Assembly (NCBI GenBank): GCA_032719365.1
Contig: CM064866.1
Coordinates: 77,418,916 to 77,482,915, forward strand
Direction: 5' to 3'
Source of the DNA: Prinsepia uniflora
Lineage: Eukaryota > Streptophyta > Magnoliopsida > Rosales > Rosaceae
DNA: 64,000 nt
The notes under the pieces: generated by a model
The model's input: the letters and a program-made list of their open reading frames with translations, nothing else
Told to the model about the DNA's origin: nothing
Database searches by the model: none
Position numbers and translations under genes: made by a program
Part shown: one piece after another, positions 47,669-60,190 of the stretch
How the letters are laid out: the number at the start of each line of letters is the position of its first letter
How positions within the stretch are numbered: the stretch's first letter is position 1

Positions 47669-48337
47669 CTTGTTGGTAAACTGATCTACCTAACGATCAT
47701 CAGACCAGACATCTCATATTCAGTGAGTATTGCCAGTCAATTCATGCATTCTCCCACCATCGAGCATCTGAGCCTTGTAAAAAGGATCTTACGTTACTTA
47801 AAAGGGTCTGTTGGTTGTGGCATTCTCATGACGAAGAACGACCACACCCACATCATGGGGTACTGCGATGCAGATTGGGCAGGAAATGCTATCGATCGAA
47901 AGTCCACAAGTGGTTACTGCACCTTTGTTGGTGGAAACTTGGTCACCTGGAAAAGTAAGAAGCAAACTGTCATCGCCAAATCCAGTGCCGAAACTGAGTA
48001 CCGTGCAATGGCTTCAACAGCGTGTGAGTTGATCTGGCGCAAGGGTCTTCTGTGTGATTTAGGGTTTCCTGCAACCCTTCCTATGTCCCTATTTGTGACA
48101 ACCAGGCCGCCATGCATATAGCATCCAACCCCGTGTTTCACGAGCGAACGAAACATATTGAGGTTGACTGCCATTACGTTCGTGAACAGGTGCAGTCACA
48201 AGTAATTTAGACACACTACACAAGAAGTTCCGACCAATTGGCCGACATTTTCACAAAGCCCTTAGCTTCTCATCAGTTTCAACGACTTCTGTCCAAGCTT
48301 GGATCCATCAACCTTCTGGATCCAGCTTGAGGGGGAG
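47669..48337 (+). pseudogene. Copia pol end: RT tail and RNase H, with polypurine tract
   Basis: Resumes with LVGKLIYLTIIRPDISYSVSI, the normal continuation of copia RT. RNase H motifs: GYCDADWAGNAIDRKSTSGY (about 47862-47922), TWKSKKQTVIAKSSAETEYRAMA with the catalytic Glu, and ELIWRKGLL. The frame is lost near 48100; the conserved end is present but frameshifted and has stops. The polypurine tract GAGGGGGAG (48329-48337) directly precedes the 3' LTR. Confidence 0.9.
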
Positions 48338-48620
48338 TATTGAAACCCTTAGTTCAAGGAGTTATTGGAACCCTTAATTAAGGAGTTGTTGTCACCTCCC
48401 TTAATTCAAGGAGTTGTTCCTTTCTTGGAACCCTTAATTCAAGGAGTTGTTGTCAACTCCCTTAATTCAAGGAGTTGTTGTCACCTCCCTTAATTCAAGG
48501 AATTGTTGTCAATTCCCTTAATTTAAGGAGTTGTTAATTAGCTTCCCTAAGCCTATATATAGTTGTACAAATTGTAATAATCATATGAGAGAAATACAAT
48601 TCAACCTTTGAAATTCAATA
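48338..48620 (+). repeat. 3' LTR of the copia element
   Basis: 283 bp, TATTG...CAATA, followed by the duplication GTAAC (48621-48625). Same minisatellite with hairpin units at 48443-48460 and 48499-48516. Nearly identical to the 5' LTR outside the repeat count. Confidence 0.93.
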
Positions 48621-48701
48621 GTAACACATGCCCTCATCACATTCGTATGGTTATGTAAGGGTATTGATACACCTAAAATATTAAACCAAATTATCACCAA
48701 G

Positions 48702-48904
48702 CTCCGGCTCTGTTTATAATGGGAGGCAAGGATTATGTGAATAAGTTTCCAGTGATGGAGGATTATGTAAACAGTGGGAAGGTGAAACATTTTGTCCCCA
48801 ATTTGGAGATCGTGTTTCTTCCCGAAGGAACGCATTTCGTTCAAGAAGAGTCGCCTGACGAGGTTAATCAGCATGTCATTACCTTCCTCCAAAAGCATGT
48901 CTGA
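48702..48904 (+). pseudogene. Orphan last exon of a soluble epoxide hydrolase-like gene
   Basis: Encodes PALFIMGGKDYVNKFP, a middle segment with VKHFVPNLEIVFLPEGTHFVQEE, and ends HVITFLQKHV with TGA at 48902. This is the C-terminal part of plant alpha/beta-hydrolase epoxide hydrolases, including the catalytic His in EGTHFVQEE; the catalytic Asp and nucleophile lie in exons that are missing. An AG at 48700-48701 can serve as acceptor. The copia element ends 81 bases upstream, and no earlier exon is visible in the 27.1-27.4 kb flank or further left. It could be a fragment left by rearrangement, or a gene whose other exons lie far away or on another contig. Confidence 0.75.
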
Positions 48905-49717
48905 AATCCTAGTGCTTGCTTGTGTCGGTCTCTATGAACCTCTGAGAAATATGGTACTTGTGACCTGAAATTACTAATAATCTTAGTACATATGACTAGG
49001 AGACTAGCATTATAATTCTGTTGTAATTTACCTCCCAGACACCATTGTGCTTTTAAAAAACAAAAACTTTGTAGTTCTGTTGTGGCATGTAATGCTTCTT
49101 ATATTGTACAATTTGGTAATACCAACATGTACGTTATTTGTAGTGCACTTTTTACCGTCAATCAGAATATCCTGTATCGGAGTTCTTAGACTCTGACGGC
49201 ATCTCTCTCCCCGCAGTGCAAGAGTCTCACTTGGGTTTCGCACGAATGAAATGATGAAAGCCTCTACCATCCAAATTCAAGAAAGTATGTCTTGTTAATG
49301 TCCTTATATCACAACTTCGCCAAAATTTAAGTGCTTCCCATCAGATGAATACATTTGAAAGCTACCTCATCATTAGGTAGTTTGCACACGGACAATTTAC
49401 GAAAGTAAAACATTTTCATTATCCAGTAAAAAAAAAGAACATTTTCATTAACCTATGATTTTTCGTATACAAGTATGTCCCTTGTCGGCTCCAAAATGGT
49501 GAGGAAAAAATACAAAAGAATAGCATAATGGCAGGTAAGGGGAGGAAAGAAAAAAAAGAAGGGAGAAAATACAAGCAAAGAGGCCTGCAGTCAGTTCATA
49601 CAGTGAGCAGCTAAAACCCTAACTCTACAATAGAGTTGTAGAGGTGGGTTAACAACAATGCATCTGAAAAAGGAAAGGAAAGCCAAAATCTGTACAGGAT
49701 CTACTCCTTCGGAATTA
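48905..49717. other. Region between epoxide hydrolase exon and WAPL
   Basis: Convergent 3' ends. It should hold the 3' untranslated sequence of WAPL (minus strand). No other gene recognised. Confidence 0.5.
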
Positions 49718-52700
49718 TCATCGCATTCTACATGATTCAATCACTTCAGTCACAACTTTATGAGTCTCTGGCGATATCATGTTTAGCGTCAAATGGAATG
49801 CCTGAAGAAGAAATCAAAGATATATAAACACACAAGGAGCAATAAATTTTTTGTAGAAGTGAATGTTTCAAAAACTCTAGTCTAGATGGGAAGTCATCAT
49901 CTTGCCAAGGTCAACACACGTTTTCATTGACCAGAGTGGTTATCAATAAGTTGGTTTTTAAGTTGAGGAAGCACTTTGAATGACACAACACATGAACCAA
50001 ACCATGATGCCACCTGCTACATTGGAGGACCAGAATTTGGGTCGGCAATAGGCCGGTGGTTTTTTTGCCTAGTCCAACAGGTGGCCTCATGGTGGCGCAA
50101 AGAAACAGAATAAAGACCATCCGAACAAAATCACCTGTTGAGATACCGCAGTTAACCAACGAAACGAGAGGATGCTTTGGTTACTAAAAAAAAACAGATT
50201 ATTTATGCAGCATCTAATAAATAAATAAAACAGTTAACTTATCATGGTTTATAAGTTAAAATTAATACATACCACAAATCTCTCCAACACAGGAACTAGG
50301 ACAGCCAGGTTGCGATCTGGGAGACAGTCAGCAATTGCACAACGTATGCTCTTACTGGGGAGAGTAAAGAAATTGCATTGAGAATATGCTGAAATTGCAT
50401 TGATAAACAACGAAGAGAGGAAAACAACCAACCTTTCAGTTGAAAGAAATGCAAGAAGTAGGGCAGCATAAGCTTCTACTATCATCTTCTCAGCTTCTTG
50501 TTCACCTTGTAGTAAAGCTGCCTCATCATTCTGTAGACATATAATAAACTCAGAGTTAGAAGACATCAAACACGATGGGAAACCTTCTATGCACCCTTGC
50601 AGAAACCTATATGTTCCTAGTTTCATTTTACTTCAATATTTCCTGTAAATCAGAACACGCCAGCATATTGCAAGTAGAAAAGAAATCCAAAAATGGTTTA
50701 TACAGTTGCAAAACTGGCAACTGTTCTTAGAAAGGAATCCTAAATACTTAAAAACATAGAGCCTGTTCATTACATTTTGCAAAATGGTTTGTACATTTAG
50801 CAAAATGGTATATACAGTTGCAACACCTGGCAACTGTTCTTAATATACAATGCCCTAGACTCAGACATTGGACTGAAAAACTCATTTAGCTTGTTTCTGT
50901 TTTGCAAAAAGTAACAACAGAGGCACTTGTTTTTGCAATAAATCCTATCACAACAAAGCTGAAATCTATGGACAATGAGAAAAAGCCACCCACTGGCAAA
51001 AGCACTCCTTCTCCACCTCCCTCTCCTGCACCTTGGTTGGCAAGAAAAATAGAGCAGATTAGCAGAATTAGATCCTTGCGACTCCCCTCTTCAAACCCTT
51101 CTGAACTAGGCAAGTGAACGCTAGCTGCTGCAAGCCGTGATCTGTTTTCAATAGTAAGTTCAGTAAATTAAACGCATGATAATTATAGACGTGCCAGTAT
51201 GATCTATACAGTACTGGAAACTTATAATGTTTAATCTGCAGCACAAGCATCTTAAATTGTCCAAGTATTTTGAGAAAGCCCTGCTATTATTGTGTCTCAG
51301 CATAAAAGTACACAAGCATATTGGACAAATTCTCATATGGCATCTCATCCAATTTCTAAATGTGAAAATAGCAACTTATTCAACAGTTCCAATACGAAAT
51401 GTCAGATTTAGTTGCTCTATTTACAGCTTCAGTTATAAATATCTATTTTGGCCCCCAAATAAAAGCTCCTAAGCTAATAAATTTATGCATAATTTTCCAC
51501 AGATTCTAAAGGACCATCTTAGGTAAAAAAAAAAAAAAAAAAAAAAGATTATGCCCTCCCAAGGATTCCTCTTGGTTGGAGTTGATCCTGGCAATTGGTT
51601 CTAGTTGATTTATAAATTGACGTGAATTAAAATCAGGAATTTATTAAAATGTACACTTTCCAAAATATATGAGTTGAAAGGATCAGTTGTTAGATTGAAG
51701 AAATGCATAAACAGCTGGAGCAAGACTAAGCATTCAAAATCACCTGTTTTGGCCATCTTTCTCAACCAAGTTCACAAGCAGGCCCAATATCGCAACAAGA
51801 AAGTCTAGCTCTTGATCGGTAAGATGTCTATTCTTCTGGTGATCAAGTTCAATGCTTGAAATATTCTCACTTCCCTCGCTTAAGGAAGATGACAATGAGC
51901 TGAATGAAGGAAAGTGGTTCGCAATCAAGGAAGATAAGGTCTCCAGTCCTCCATAGGCAGCAATTTGCTGACACCCAATAGGATTATCATTTGCCAAGTT
52001 CATCAAAACCTGCCAAGAAAGACATTTATTAGTTTATACATGCAGTCATGTATGATGTACAGAGTGTAAAATGAAACTGATATAGGATAGAATAGAGTAC
52101 TAGGAAATCACAACTTAGCAGAAGCAAACTTTAGAGAACACAAACATAAAACATAAAAAATAGGCTCTGGAATCACTCCAGGAGTTTCACACCCGAAATT
52201 GACTTCACACCAAAGAGATCCTTTCACAGGAAATAATAGATTCTACTGATATCATACCAGTAGATTTCTAGGAATCACTCCTAGTTTTAGGCATCGCACC
52301 TAAAGATCCTTAGGCATCGCACCTAGGGATAGGTTGCAACACACAAACCTGAAGAGAAGCAAAGCTCCACAAATTTGATTCAATATCAAAAAACTCCCCT
52401 TCTAGGGTTTACAACGTTAGTTTATATAAAAATCTATATTTAATAAAATAGGAAAGAATCTTGCTAGAGAGATAAAACAGAAAAACTAATCCTAGTCCCT
52501 TTAGAATTAGGCCAACTAAGCTTTAATCCTCTGCCTCTAAAAAAACGTTTAAACATTAAAATACTAAACCCTAATGCCTAAACATTAAACTGCCCTTGAC
52601 GATTCTACATTAAAAACCAAGACCGTCTATATTTTCTTAAAGAACCTAGATGGGGTTTCAATTAATAGAAAAGCACTCTTCTATTAGTACGAGTAAACAA

Positions 52701-55700
52701 GATGTTCAAAAAATTAACAAACTCAATGTCATAACTAAATAATTCATAATTGAGAGCTGATGTTAGATCATGAAAACAGTAAACAGTAACTAAAGATATC
52801 TTGTAAGGTTCAGAAAAGGGACAACATATCTACATATGAAATATCTAAAAAGAAACCCTGCATTTAACCAAAATAAATGACTAGATTGCAGACCATCCCC
52901 ACCTGCCATTGCACAGAAGTTGTGAACGAGGAATATTTCCAAAAATAAATGTGAAATTACCTTGACAGCAGTAAGAAGGCAGTCGGCAAGAAGACTGGAA
53001 CCTTCTCTACTAATAGCACCTGAACATGATGCCTCTTGTGGCTGAAGGTGTTCTCCATTACTTGATACTTCTTGGGCCATAATCAGCTGCAATTGGCAAC
53101 TGTCATCGAATTCTCTTAATGCTGCCTCATTCTGTTTCGATAGAGGTATCTGTTTCTTTCTAGATAACATGTCCCACTTAGAAGGTTCAAATTCATCTTC
53201 ATCAAATGCAAAGGGATCTTGACTCTCCTGTGAAAGATCGATCTTGCAGTCTCCAGAAATAGAGGATCTCTGGCTGAGACTAGCATCGTTCTTGGAATCA
53301 TTGTAGCTAAATGCAAAGGGATCGTGACTCTCCTGTGAAAGATTAGCTTTGGAGTCTTCAGATATATAGGATTTCTGACCGAGAACAGCATCCTTCCTGG
53401 AATCATCATAGCTAAATGCAAAAGGATCTTGACTCTCCTCTGAAAGATTTTTGGAGTTTTCCAAAACATAGGATCCCTGACTGCAACCAGCATCCTTCCT
53501 GGAACCATAATTAAATGTACCGGTTCCACCATTTAAATGGCTTGATGGACCAATGGATGAACCATATCTGGAAGATGTGAGCCTCGTCTTGAATGAATGA
53601 GTATCAATCGTAGAGGTGCTGGTAGTTTCCGAGCTGGATATACAACGTATCGAGCGAGCAGTGGACAGAAATGGACTCTGACATTTATGGGAACTCTTCT
53701 CAGAAGCATGTTCACTACCATTACAAATAGTAGAGGGTTTTTCCTCATTGGAGGCATCAGAGAAATCTTTATGTAGATAAAGACCTAGAAAAAATGCCAT
53801 TACTATTAGAAAGCCAAAAAGATTACAAATAAGAAGAAACTCCACAAGCTATAAGTTACCTGAAAGGATATTGATGGCACTTATAACAATTTCTGTAAAA
53901 GACACGGGATTTCTTCTGGGATTCAACTTTTGTTTCATTCCTAGTAAATGGCTCTGTTGAAAAAGCATAGGCATAAAGATTCAGTTCCCCTTTCAATAAT
54001 TGCTAATGGTCCAAAAACATAATGCAGTACCAGTTGGTATATGAGTTTTACAAACTACGAAACCGAATAACCCATCAAGAGAGAAAATGAGACTGACATA
54101 CAAACAGAAAAAAAAGGGAGGGAGAGAGGAGCCTTAAACATATTCAAATATACCTGATTCTCTTTGCTCAGGAATGTCGCATTTTCCATTATCTTCAAAC
54201 ATTTCAAGAGCAGAACCAGGCTCCGGACCTTGTCGATTTCCTTTTCCCAAGTAGAAGGTGGGCAATCTTTTAGCCAACCCTGTATATCAAATCCTTGGAC
54301 TTAAAAGAGGCACTTCCCCGAATAACAATTTAATGCATAAACCCCGTGATTTAAATGCAAAACCAAGAGACGATATACAGGAAAGAAATTATATAATGAC
54401 TATTGTATTTATTACCAACTTATCGCAACTCAAAGGTATGATGTGCATGTGAAAGATTGTTCACAAGTAAATGAAGATTTGTTAAAACTGTGACTGAAAA
54501 ATTATATTCTTAGCATACATAACTACTCATGTTACAGGAATGAAATCAGGAACTACTTTGAATAAGATGACGCGATCCCAAGGGCCAAAAGATAACTGCC
54601 CATTAATACTGTCAAACTACTAATGTGTTGTCAGGGTTCATTGATAAACTAAAAAAATATATGTATATGTGTCACAGAACGCAAGAAACTTGCAATTCTA
54701 GAAAACTGGATGGGAGCTAGGCTGCATAGCATCATTGTTGTACTTTCCGGTCAAGTACATTTTTTTGCAAGGACAGTAATAATTACACAGTTACTCACAA
54801 CTGCTCATACAGATTATTGTCAAATTAGGAAACTGAAGCACATATCTCTCTGAACTGTTTGCAGTATTTTGGTCGTTCGGATATAGGGAAAAATTCAGTT
54901 TTGATGTAATGAAACTGACAATGAGATCAAACAAACATACAGGCTCACACCTCCATATCAGAATGGCAACGCATGGCAACCTCGAAGACAGTATCAAGAC
55001 CTCCAAGCTCTCGTAATTTTTCCTTAAAGTTCCCCCCTGACTTCCTTACCGTACCAGAGGTTTCTGAAAAGGGCAATTGAGGACGAAGCTATCAGGAAGA
55101 ATAAAAGGAAATAAAAATAATAATAACTAATAACAATATAATACATATGTAAATATAAAAACAAATCAGATAACATATTATTAAGAAATAACAATTTGAA
55201 GATTTACTCCATATTAATCGAGAATATCAAAACACTATAACTGTTCCCTCTCATTGTACTACAGTGCAAGTGGATAGTTAACAAAACTTAAAAGCAGTTC
55301 AGGAATTATGTGATGATCCACTGTGCCAAACTCCCATAAAGTTTGACAAGAGCTGAGAAACATCATGGATTGCTCAACTTTCAAAAAAAAAATTAAAAGT
55401 ATCTAATCAATGCTTAGAGATCCCGACTGAATAGAATGTCACAATAAGTATCATAACCCCAAAAACATACACTTCAACATAGAATCTGACCTTCAAGAGA
55501 AATAGTAGATAAGCAAGCTTTCTCCATAGTCAGCAAAGCTATCCATTTTGGGCATAACTCCGGCTTTCCATTTTCACCATCATCAGCACAAGTCTGTTTC
55601 AATTCCTTGCAACCTACAAGAATTTCTTGAACTTTGGAAAAGATAGCAGCAGAGCTTGAGTCTAATCTTTTCGTTGTACATTGCGAGATGTCAGCACCCA

Positions 55701-57224
55701 AACGCAACGCTAGAAGCTTGCGTCCAATTTTTGGTGTTTTATCTTCAGTAGCGTTTGAGACAATTGGTTTGCACAACCTAATCAAAAATTTAATACAGCT
55801 AGGTGATTCCAGAAGATGATCATCCTGGCCCTGCAATAGCGAAAAGCACCAAAACTTCAGATTTAACATTTTGAGAAATAAGAACATTGTATGTACTCTT
55901 GAAGAATGAAAGCAGACATGATTAGTAACAGACTGCACTAGAAAACTCCATGAACTGCACTAAGTGCTCTTATAGAAATAAGCCAAAATTACTCAGAACT
56001 TCAACACTTTTCAGATAATAGATGACTTACGTCACTTGTCAAAACATAGAAAATAGTTGCAGCAGCCAGATCGCTGGGTGAATCATCGAAGTTGAGACCC
56101 AATATTGCGTCAATTATTGTTTTTGCCATCCTGAAAAAAACTACTTCAGATCAAAATATACCCAAGAAAAAAAATTCGATAGAGAACAATGACTAAGCAG
56201 AACTTAAAACAACAATGTCTAGAATGCACTCATTACATAGATTCTACAACATGTAAGTACACAGACTCCAAACAATGTGCAAATACACCAGGTGCAAAAA
56301 TTAGCAGTCAAATAAAATTTTCTAACACCTAATCATGTGAACTTAGATATATACAGCACAGCAACGCAAGACTATACCCAGTAAGAAATTTTCAAATATA
56401 AACTAAGCATCTCTAACTTCACATCTCCAAACTTCATTTCAAATTCGAAATCAAATTCAGATTTACTTAAAGTACACGCATCCACATCTCTTAATTCTCA
56501 TACCGGTCAAGAACTTTGCACACACCATATATCCAAAACTCAAATATCCATCAATAACAACTTCAAACTAGCATTCCCCATTTACCCAAAAAAAAATCTA
56601 GACATTTTGCATATTCCATCTCCAAAATCGCATTTTTTATCCAAAAACCCATCAGCAAGTAGTTTAAATCAAGCAAACGTACCCCTGAGTCCTGAGAAGC
56701 CGTCTCTGCTGAGCCGTTCCGCAGATAGACAACAAGGACAACAAGCTAGCCCTCCTGATCCGAACTGGCTGACCATTCCTAAGCCCATCCAGAGCGAAAT
56801 TGACCTCGTCCACGTGCTCCATCATCTCCCCAAATTCCTGCGCCTCCATCAAAGTCGACGTCGCGAGAATTGACGGCGGTGGTGGCCTGGAGTTCTTGAC
56901 TCCCTCCTTTCGAGTCTTGACTTTCTTGGACCTCCCAGTGACGCCGTTCAGATTAGCGTCGAAAGAGGACCGCTTGAATGAGTCCTTGGGGACGTAGGGG
57001 TCCGAATCAAAATGGGCCCACTGTGAAGAGCTGTCTTGTGACGAGAAATTAAGACTGCTGTAGAGATTGTCTTGAGCGCTTTCTTGAGGCTGAGATAGAG
57101 AAAATTTGAAGGGGTCGCTGCTAATGTCGTCGTCGTCGTCGTCGTGAACGGCGTCGTTTAAATTTGTATCGGAATACGTTCTGGGAATGCCTCCCTTGCG
57201 GCGACCGTACGTTCTCACAATCAT
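49718..57224 (-). CDS. WAPL: WAPL (wings apart-like) cohesin-release factor, 12 exons
   Basis: Exons by GT-AG splice sites: 57224-56683, 56130-56031, 55830-55491, 55063-54951, 54279-54154, 53953-53860, 53784-52961, 52009-51744, 51120-50994, 50530-50433, 50354-50273, 49801-49718. Phases agree throughout, giving 931 aa ending CRMR. Residues 1-15 (MIVRTYGRRKGGIPR) are the conserved plant WAPL start. Residues 16-150 are acidic, Ser-rich and probably disordered, with a basic KKVKTRK patch. The helical WAPL domain begins near 150 and runs to the end with a disordered insert (about 445-640); typical stretches are FDDSPSDLAAATIFYVLTSD, LLTAVKVLMNLANDNPIGCQ, LICSIFLANQGAGE and LAVLVPVLERFV. WAPL acts in the nucleus with PDS5 to open the SMC3-kleisin gate of cohesin and release it from chromosomes; plant homologues act in meiosis and seed development. 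The insert carries three 35-residue repeats with DPFAF. Length matches the Arabidopsis proteins. Exon 9 has two possible in-frame acceptors. Confidence 0.93.
52010..52960 (-). other. Largest downstream WAPL intron (intron 7), with possible old transposon DNA
   Basis: 951 bp, against 80-700 bp for most other introns of this gene. Contains internally repeated words (GGCATCGCACCTA twice near 52290-52325; GGAATCACTCC twice near 52170 and 52270), suggesting a small transposon or leader relic. No coding sequence. Confidence 0.35.
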
Positions 57225-57640
57225 CTTCGTATTACGGCGGCGTTTTGGCTGTTAATTTCGCTCTCGGTTTCCGATGGGCATGTTTGAAAAAGAGAAGGGC
57301 TTTAAAGAAATCAAAGATTTGAAATTCAAGGGTAGAATTGGAAAATCTCGAGCTAGAGCCCTGCAGGTCTCTGAATAATCGGCAGCTGAGCTCAAGAAGA
57401 AGACGGAGCAATTGGGGTTTGGGTTTGGGTTTGGCGACAGCGAATTGAAGGGCTTCGATTTGATTTGGTTTTGAATTGGAGGCTTTGTGCTGCCGTTGTT
57501 TGTGAAATTCTGTGCGCTTCTCTTCCCCTGCCCAATCAGTTTTTTCTTGCTTATATCTAATGGAGGGCATTTGTGTCTTTTAACTGAGTTCGGTAATTTG
57601 GCAGTCGCTACAGAACTGACAGTAAACACTAAAAACTAAA
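57225..57640 (-). promoter_or_regulatory. WAPL 5' untranslated and promoter region
   Basis: Immediately upstream of the WAPL start on the minus strand. C/A-rich with tandem CCAAACCCAAACCC words (57410-57435 in reverse). Minus-strand frames here (57232-57570, 57252-57629) are not supported as genes. No clear TATA box was found. Confidence 0.4.
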
Positions 57641-59627
57641 GCCACTGGTTCATAATTTACATCTATCGTAATTAAATCGTTCAATTAAGGACATGCTTAT
57701 AAGAATGAAATCTAAGGACAATTTTTTGAATTCAAATTTTAAATAGGCAAAAATTATAGAAAAAATTCGAGGGTGTGAGCAAATTTATTAATAAATATAA
57801 AAATATACACCTAATTAGGAGAGAACATAATAAATTTTATCTCTCTAATGCATATATATACATAAATAGAAGATATCAAGTAAGAAGAAAAACAAATTAT
57901 AATAATAACTATAATTAAATATGCGATGCAAATACAAATTATTACTTTCTAATTTTAAATTGTAACTTTTGAGTTTAAGAGCATCAAAATTTTCAATTAT
58001 CTCTTCATCACCCATAGTATAATTAAGAAATTGTCACCTATTTTATTTTGAAATCGATTTTTTATAATTTTATAGATAAAAAATATTATTAATTAACAAA
58101 AAACTTTATTAATCTTACTTCTCACAATAACAACTAGTGTTTGAATGGCAATTCTTATAGATATAGCCTTACCTCTCTCAGTTACTCCTACAATAGCTCA
58201 AATTTCACATTCAAAATTTCAAATTATTAAACCTACAAAAATATCTACTCCTTAAATTCCCAAAATTAAAACCTTATATTTAATTTCTATTTAAAACTAA
58301 GATTAACGAGTACTAATTTATACTTTGAAGATTTGAAAATGAAAAAACCCAATAAAATTTTGAAGAAAATAAAGAAGAAAAAATAGTGAGATGAATTTGA
58401 AGAAGAATAAATGGGGTGCCAGTAGCCTGATGTCATGACTTTTCGTGTCGCCTACTTTGGACTCTGATATTTGGTCTTTAGGCGTGCAACTTTTTCTTTA
58501 AGCCTTAATATGGTCAAACCAATCTGAGCAAATCATGTTAAAAGGTAAAAGTAAGGGGGCTAAAGGTAAAGTCTTGCCCTTTAAATGACATTATTCGTGT
58601 ATTTTGACCAAAATTACTTTTTGTTACCCTAATGGATAAGAGTAAGAGGTAAAAACTCAAATTTTTGTGAATTATTTTCTTAAAAATAATAATGTATAAA
58701 TCTTATATAATATACCTGAAATATTATTTAATTTCGTTATTTAATTTATATGGTAATACTTTTGTATAAAAATAAATAAATTAAATATGGTGAAATCTTA
58801 TATAATATACCTGAAATAGTATTTAATTTCATTATTTAATTTATATGGTTATAATTTTGTATAAAAATTAATTAATTAAATATGGTGACAACAAAGAAGC
58901 TTTATTTCATCAAATTTAAATTACATTAAATAATAGTGTAAGTCTAATAAGAAGTACAACCATTAATTTAATTTCATAAATAAAACCAGTTAGAGAGAAG
59001 AGTGAACCAATCTTGATCATTTCCCGCTTGGATTTTTGAAATACTCCCATTGTTTGCGTATCTCCCAAGAACGATAAAACATAAATTGTGATTTTATTTT
59101 TGCTTTATAAGAGGCCTTTGTTTGTATCATCTAAACATATATTGAAGAATCAATTAATTGATTCAGAAAAATAAATTGTGCACAATGATAATACATTTAT
59201 ACACTTATAAACTTAAAACTTCACTAAAATTTTCACCCCATTCATTTCATTAGCACCACTACGATGATAATCGCAGCTTTTATTGAAGCCATTTGCCACT
59301 TTTTGAGCATGGGTCGCAATATTTTCCACTAGTATGATCTGGTACCATATTTGAAAATAATAAGTTTGAGCAAAATGTAAAAAATATAAGCATGAAGAAT
59401 TTGGATTTGAATTGGATAGGATAAAATGTGTGTTAAATGATGAGTATTTATAGGAGTAAATACTAAGTAAAAAACAAAACTTCCAACGTCACTTTTCTGC
59501 TTTTTTGTTTTCTTTTGAAAAAAAAAATAGTAGAAAACATATACATTTGTAAAAAGGGTATGCCATATGGCACCTCCTAATTTGTTGTCAGAGGTATTAA
59601 GATGTTCTGCTACTGCATGTGGGCTGT
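57641..59627. other. AT-rich intergenic region, no gene recognised
   Basis: Very AT-rich. Holds one 95-bp direct tandem duplication (58698-58887) and simple A/T tracts. No open frame of note, RNA gene or transposon end could be supported. Confidence 0.55.
58698..58887. repeat. Two-copy tandem repeat, 95-bp unit
   Basis: AAATCTTATATAATATACCT starts at 58698 and again at 58793. The units are about 90 percent identical by eye, AT-rich and non-coding. Confidence 0.8.
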
Positions 59628-59958
59628 TGTAACGACCTAGAAAATAGGAAAAGGGAATTCAGGGAATTTTATAAGGAATTTACGATTTTACCCTTGTATG
59701 TCAAAAGTTGACTTTTTGCTCCAAATACTTTTTGGACTTTTTGTGAGGACTGTTACGTAGGCCTCAGAGTCTTGAGTCCGTAGACATGTGGCATGTTGAA
59801 ATCAAAGATCAGACAAGTTTGTTACGGGCCTAAAATGACTAAGGGAATTTTGGTAATTTTGATATTAGGGGCATTTTGGTAATTTGGTAGTTGGAGATAT
59901 TTTGATGACCCTTTGAAATGGTGGTAGGTGTCACCTTCCTTATCTCTCCACCCTTATC
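59628..59958 (+). mobile_element. 5' fragment of a long LTR, interrupted by Cassandra
   Basis: Starts TGTAACGACCTAGAAAATAGG and shares the opening layout of the long LTRs here (AAAGTTGACTTTTTG, CCGTAGACATGTGGCA, GGGGCATTTTGGTAATTT). The remainder of this LTR is not seen after the Cassandra element, so it is truncated. Confidence 0.65.
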
Positions 59959-60084
59959 TGTAAGACCCATGTCTTGGAGGGAACGGTGAATAATCCTACA
60001 TTCCTACGAGGGGGAATGGTCTGGGAGAGGATGGTGGTGTGCCTTAAAGGTGTAGGCACACACCTATCTAGCACTAGGACTTTT

Positions 60085-60190
60085 GGGAGCTCAAGTGGTT
60101 TTGGGGGGGATTGGAACCCCAAAGTTAAGCAAGTTGAGGCTTGTGCAATCCCATAATGGGTGACCCCCTAGGAAGTTGCACCATGAGCTC
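60085..60190 (+). other. 5S rRNA-derived segment in Cassandra 5' LTR
   Basis: Retains the 5S box A word AAGTTAAGC (60122-60130) and a box C-like ATGGGTGACCCCCTAGGAAG from 60156. These are the internal RNA polymerase III promoter parts of 5S rRNA genes. It is embedded in an LTR and diverged elsewhere, so it is not a 5S gene. Confidence 0.85.

Larger units (their letters stand above)
27451..48620 (+). mobile_element. Ty1/copia LTR retrotransposon, full length, expanded by nested insertions
   Basis: Both LTRs start TATTG and end CAATA, and the element is flanked by a 5-bp duplication GTAAC (27446-27450, 48621-48625). Its own sequence is 27451-28984, 32079-34557 and 47669-48620, about 5 kb, the normal copia size. 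The order LTR, PBS, gag, protease, integrase, RT, RNase H, polypurine tract, LTR is complete. It is interrupted in the protease by a solo LTR (28985-32073, TSD ACAGA) and in the RT by a composite LTR (34558-47663, TSD AGAGG). A few in-frame stops are present, but long frames survive, so it is old but not ancient. Confidence 0.95.

Noticed and set aside
52790..53845. 351-codon frame as a separate protein with hydrophobic ends
   Set aside because: It is WAPL exon 7 read through into both introns; splice sites at 53784 and 52961 trim it and restore the WAPL frame.
60100..60190. A functional 5S rRNA gene
   Set aside because: Only the promoter-like boxes match well; the segment lies inside two LTR copies of a Cassandra element with PBS and PPT, and the 5' half of 5S is not intact.
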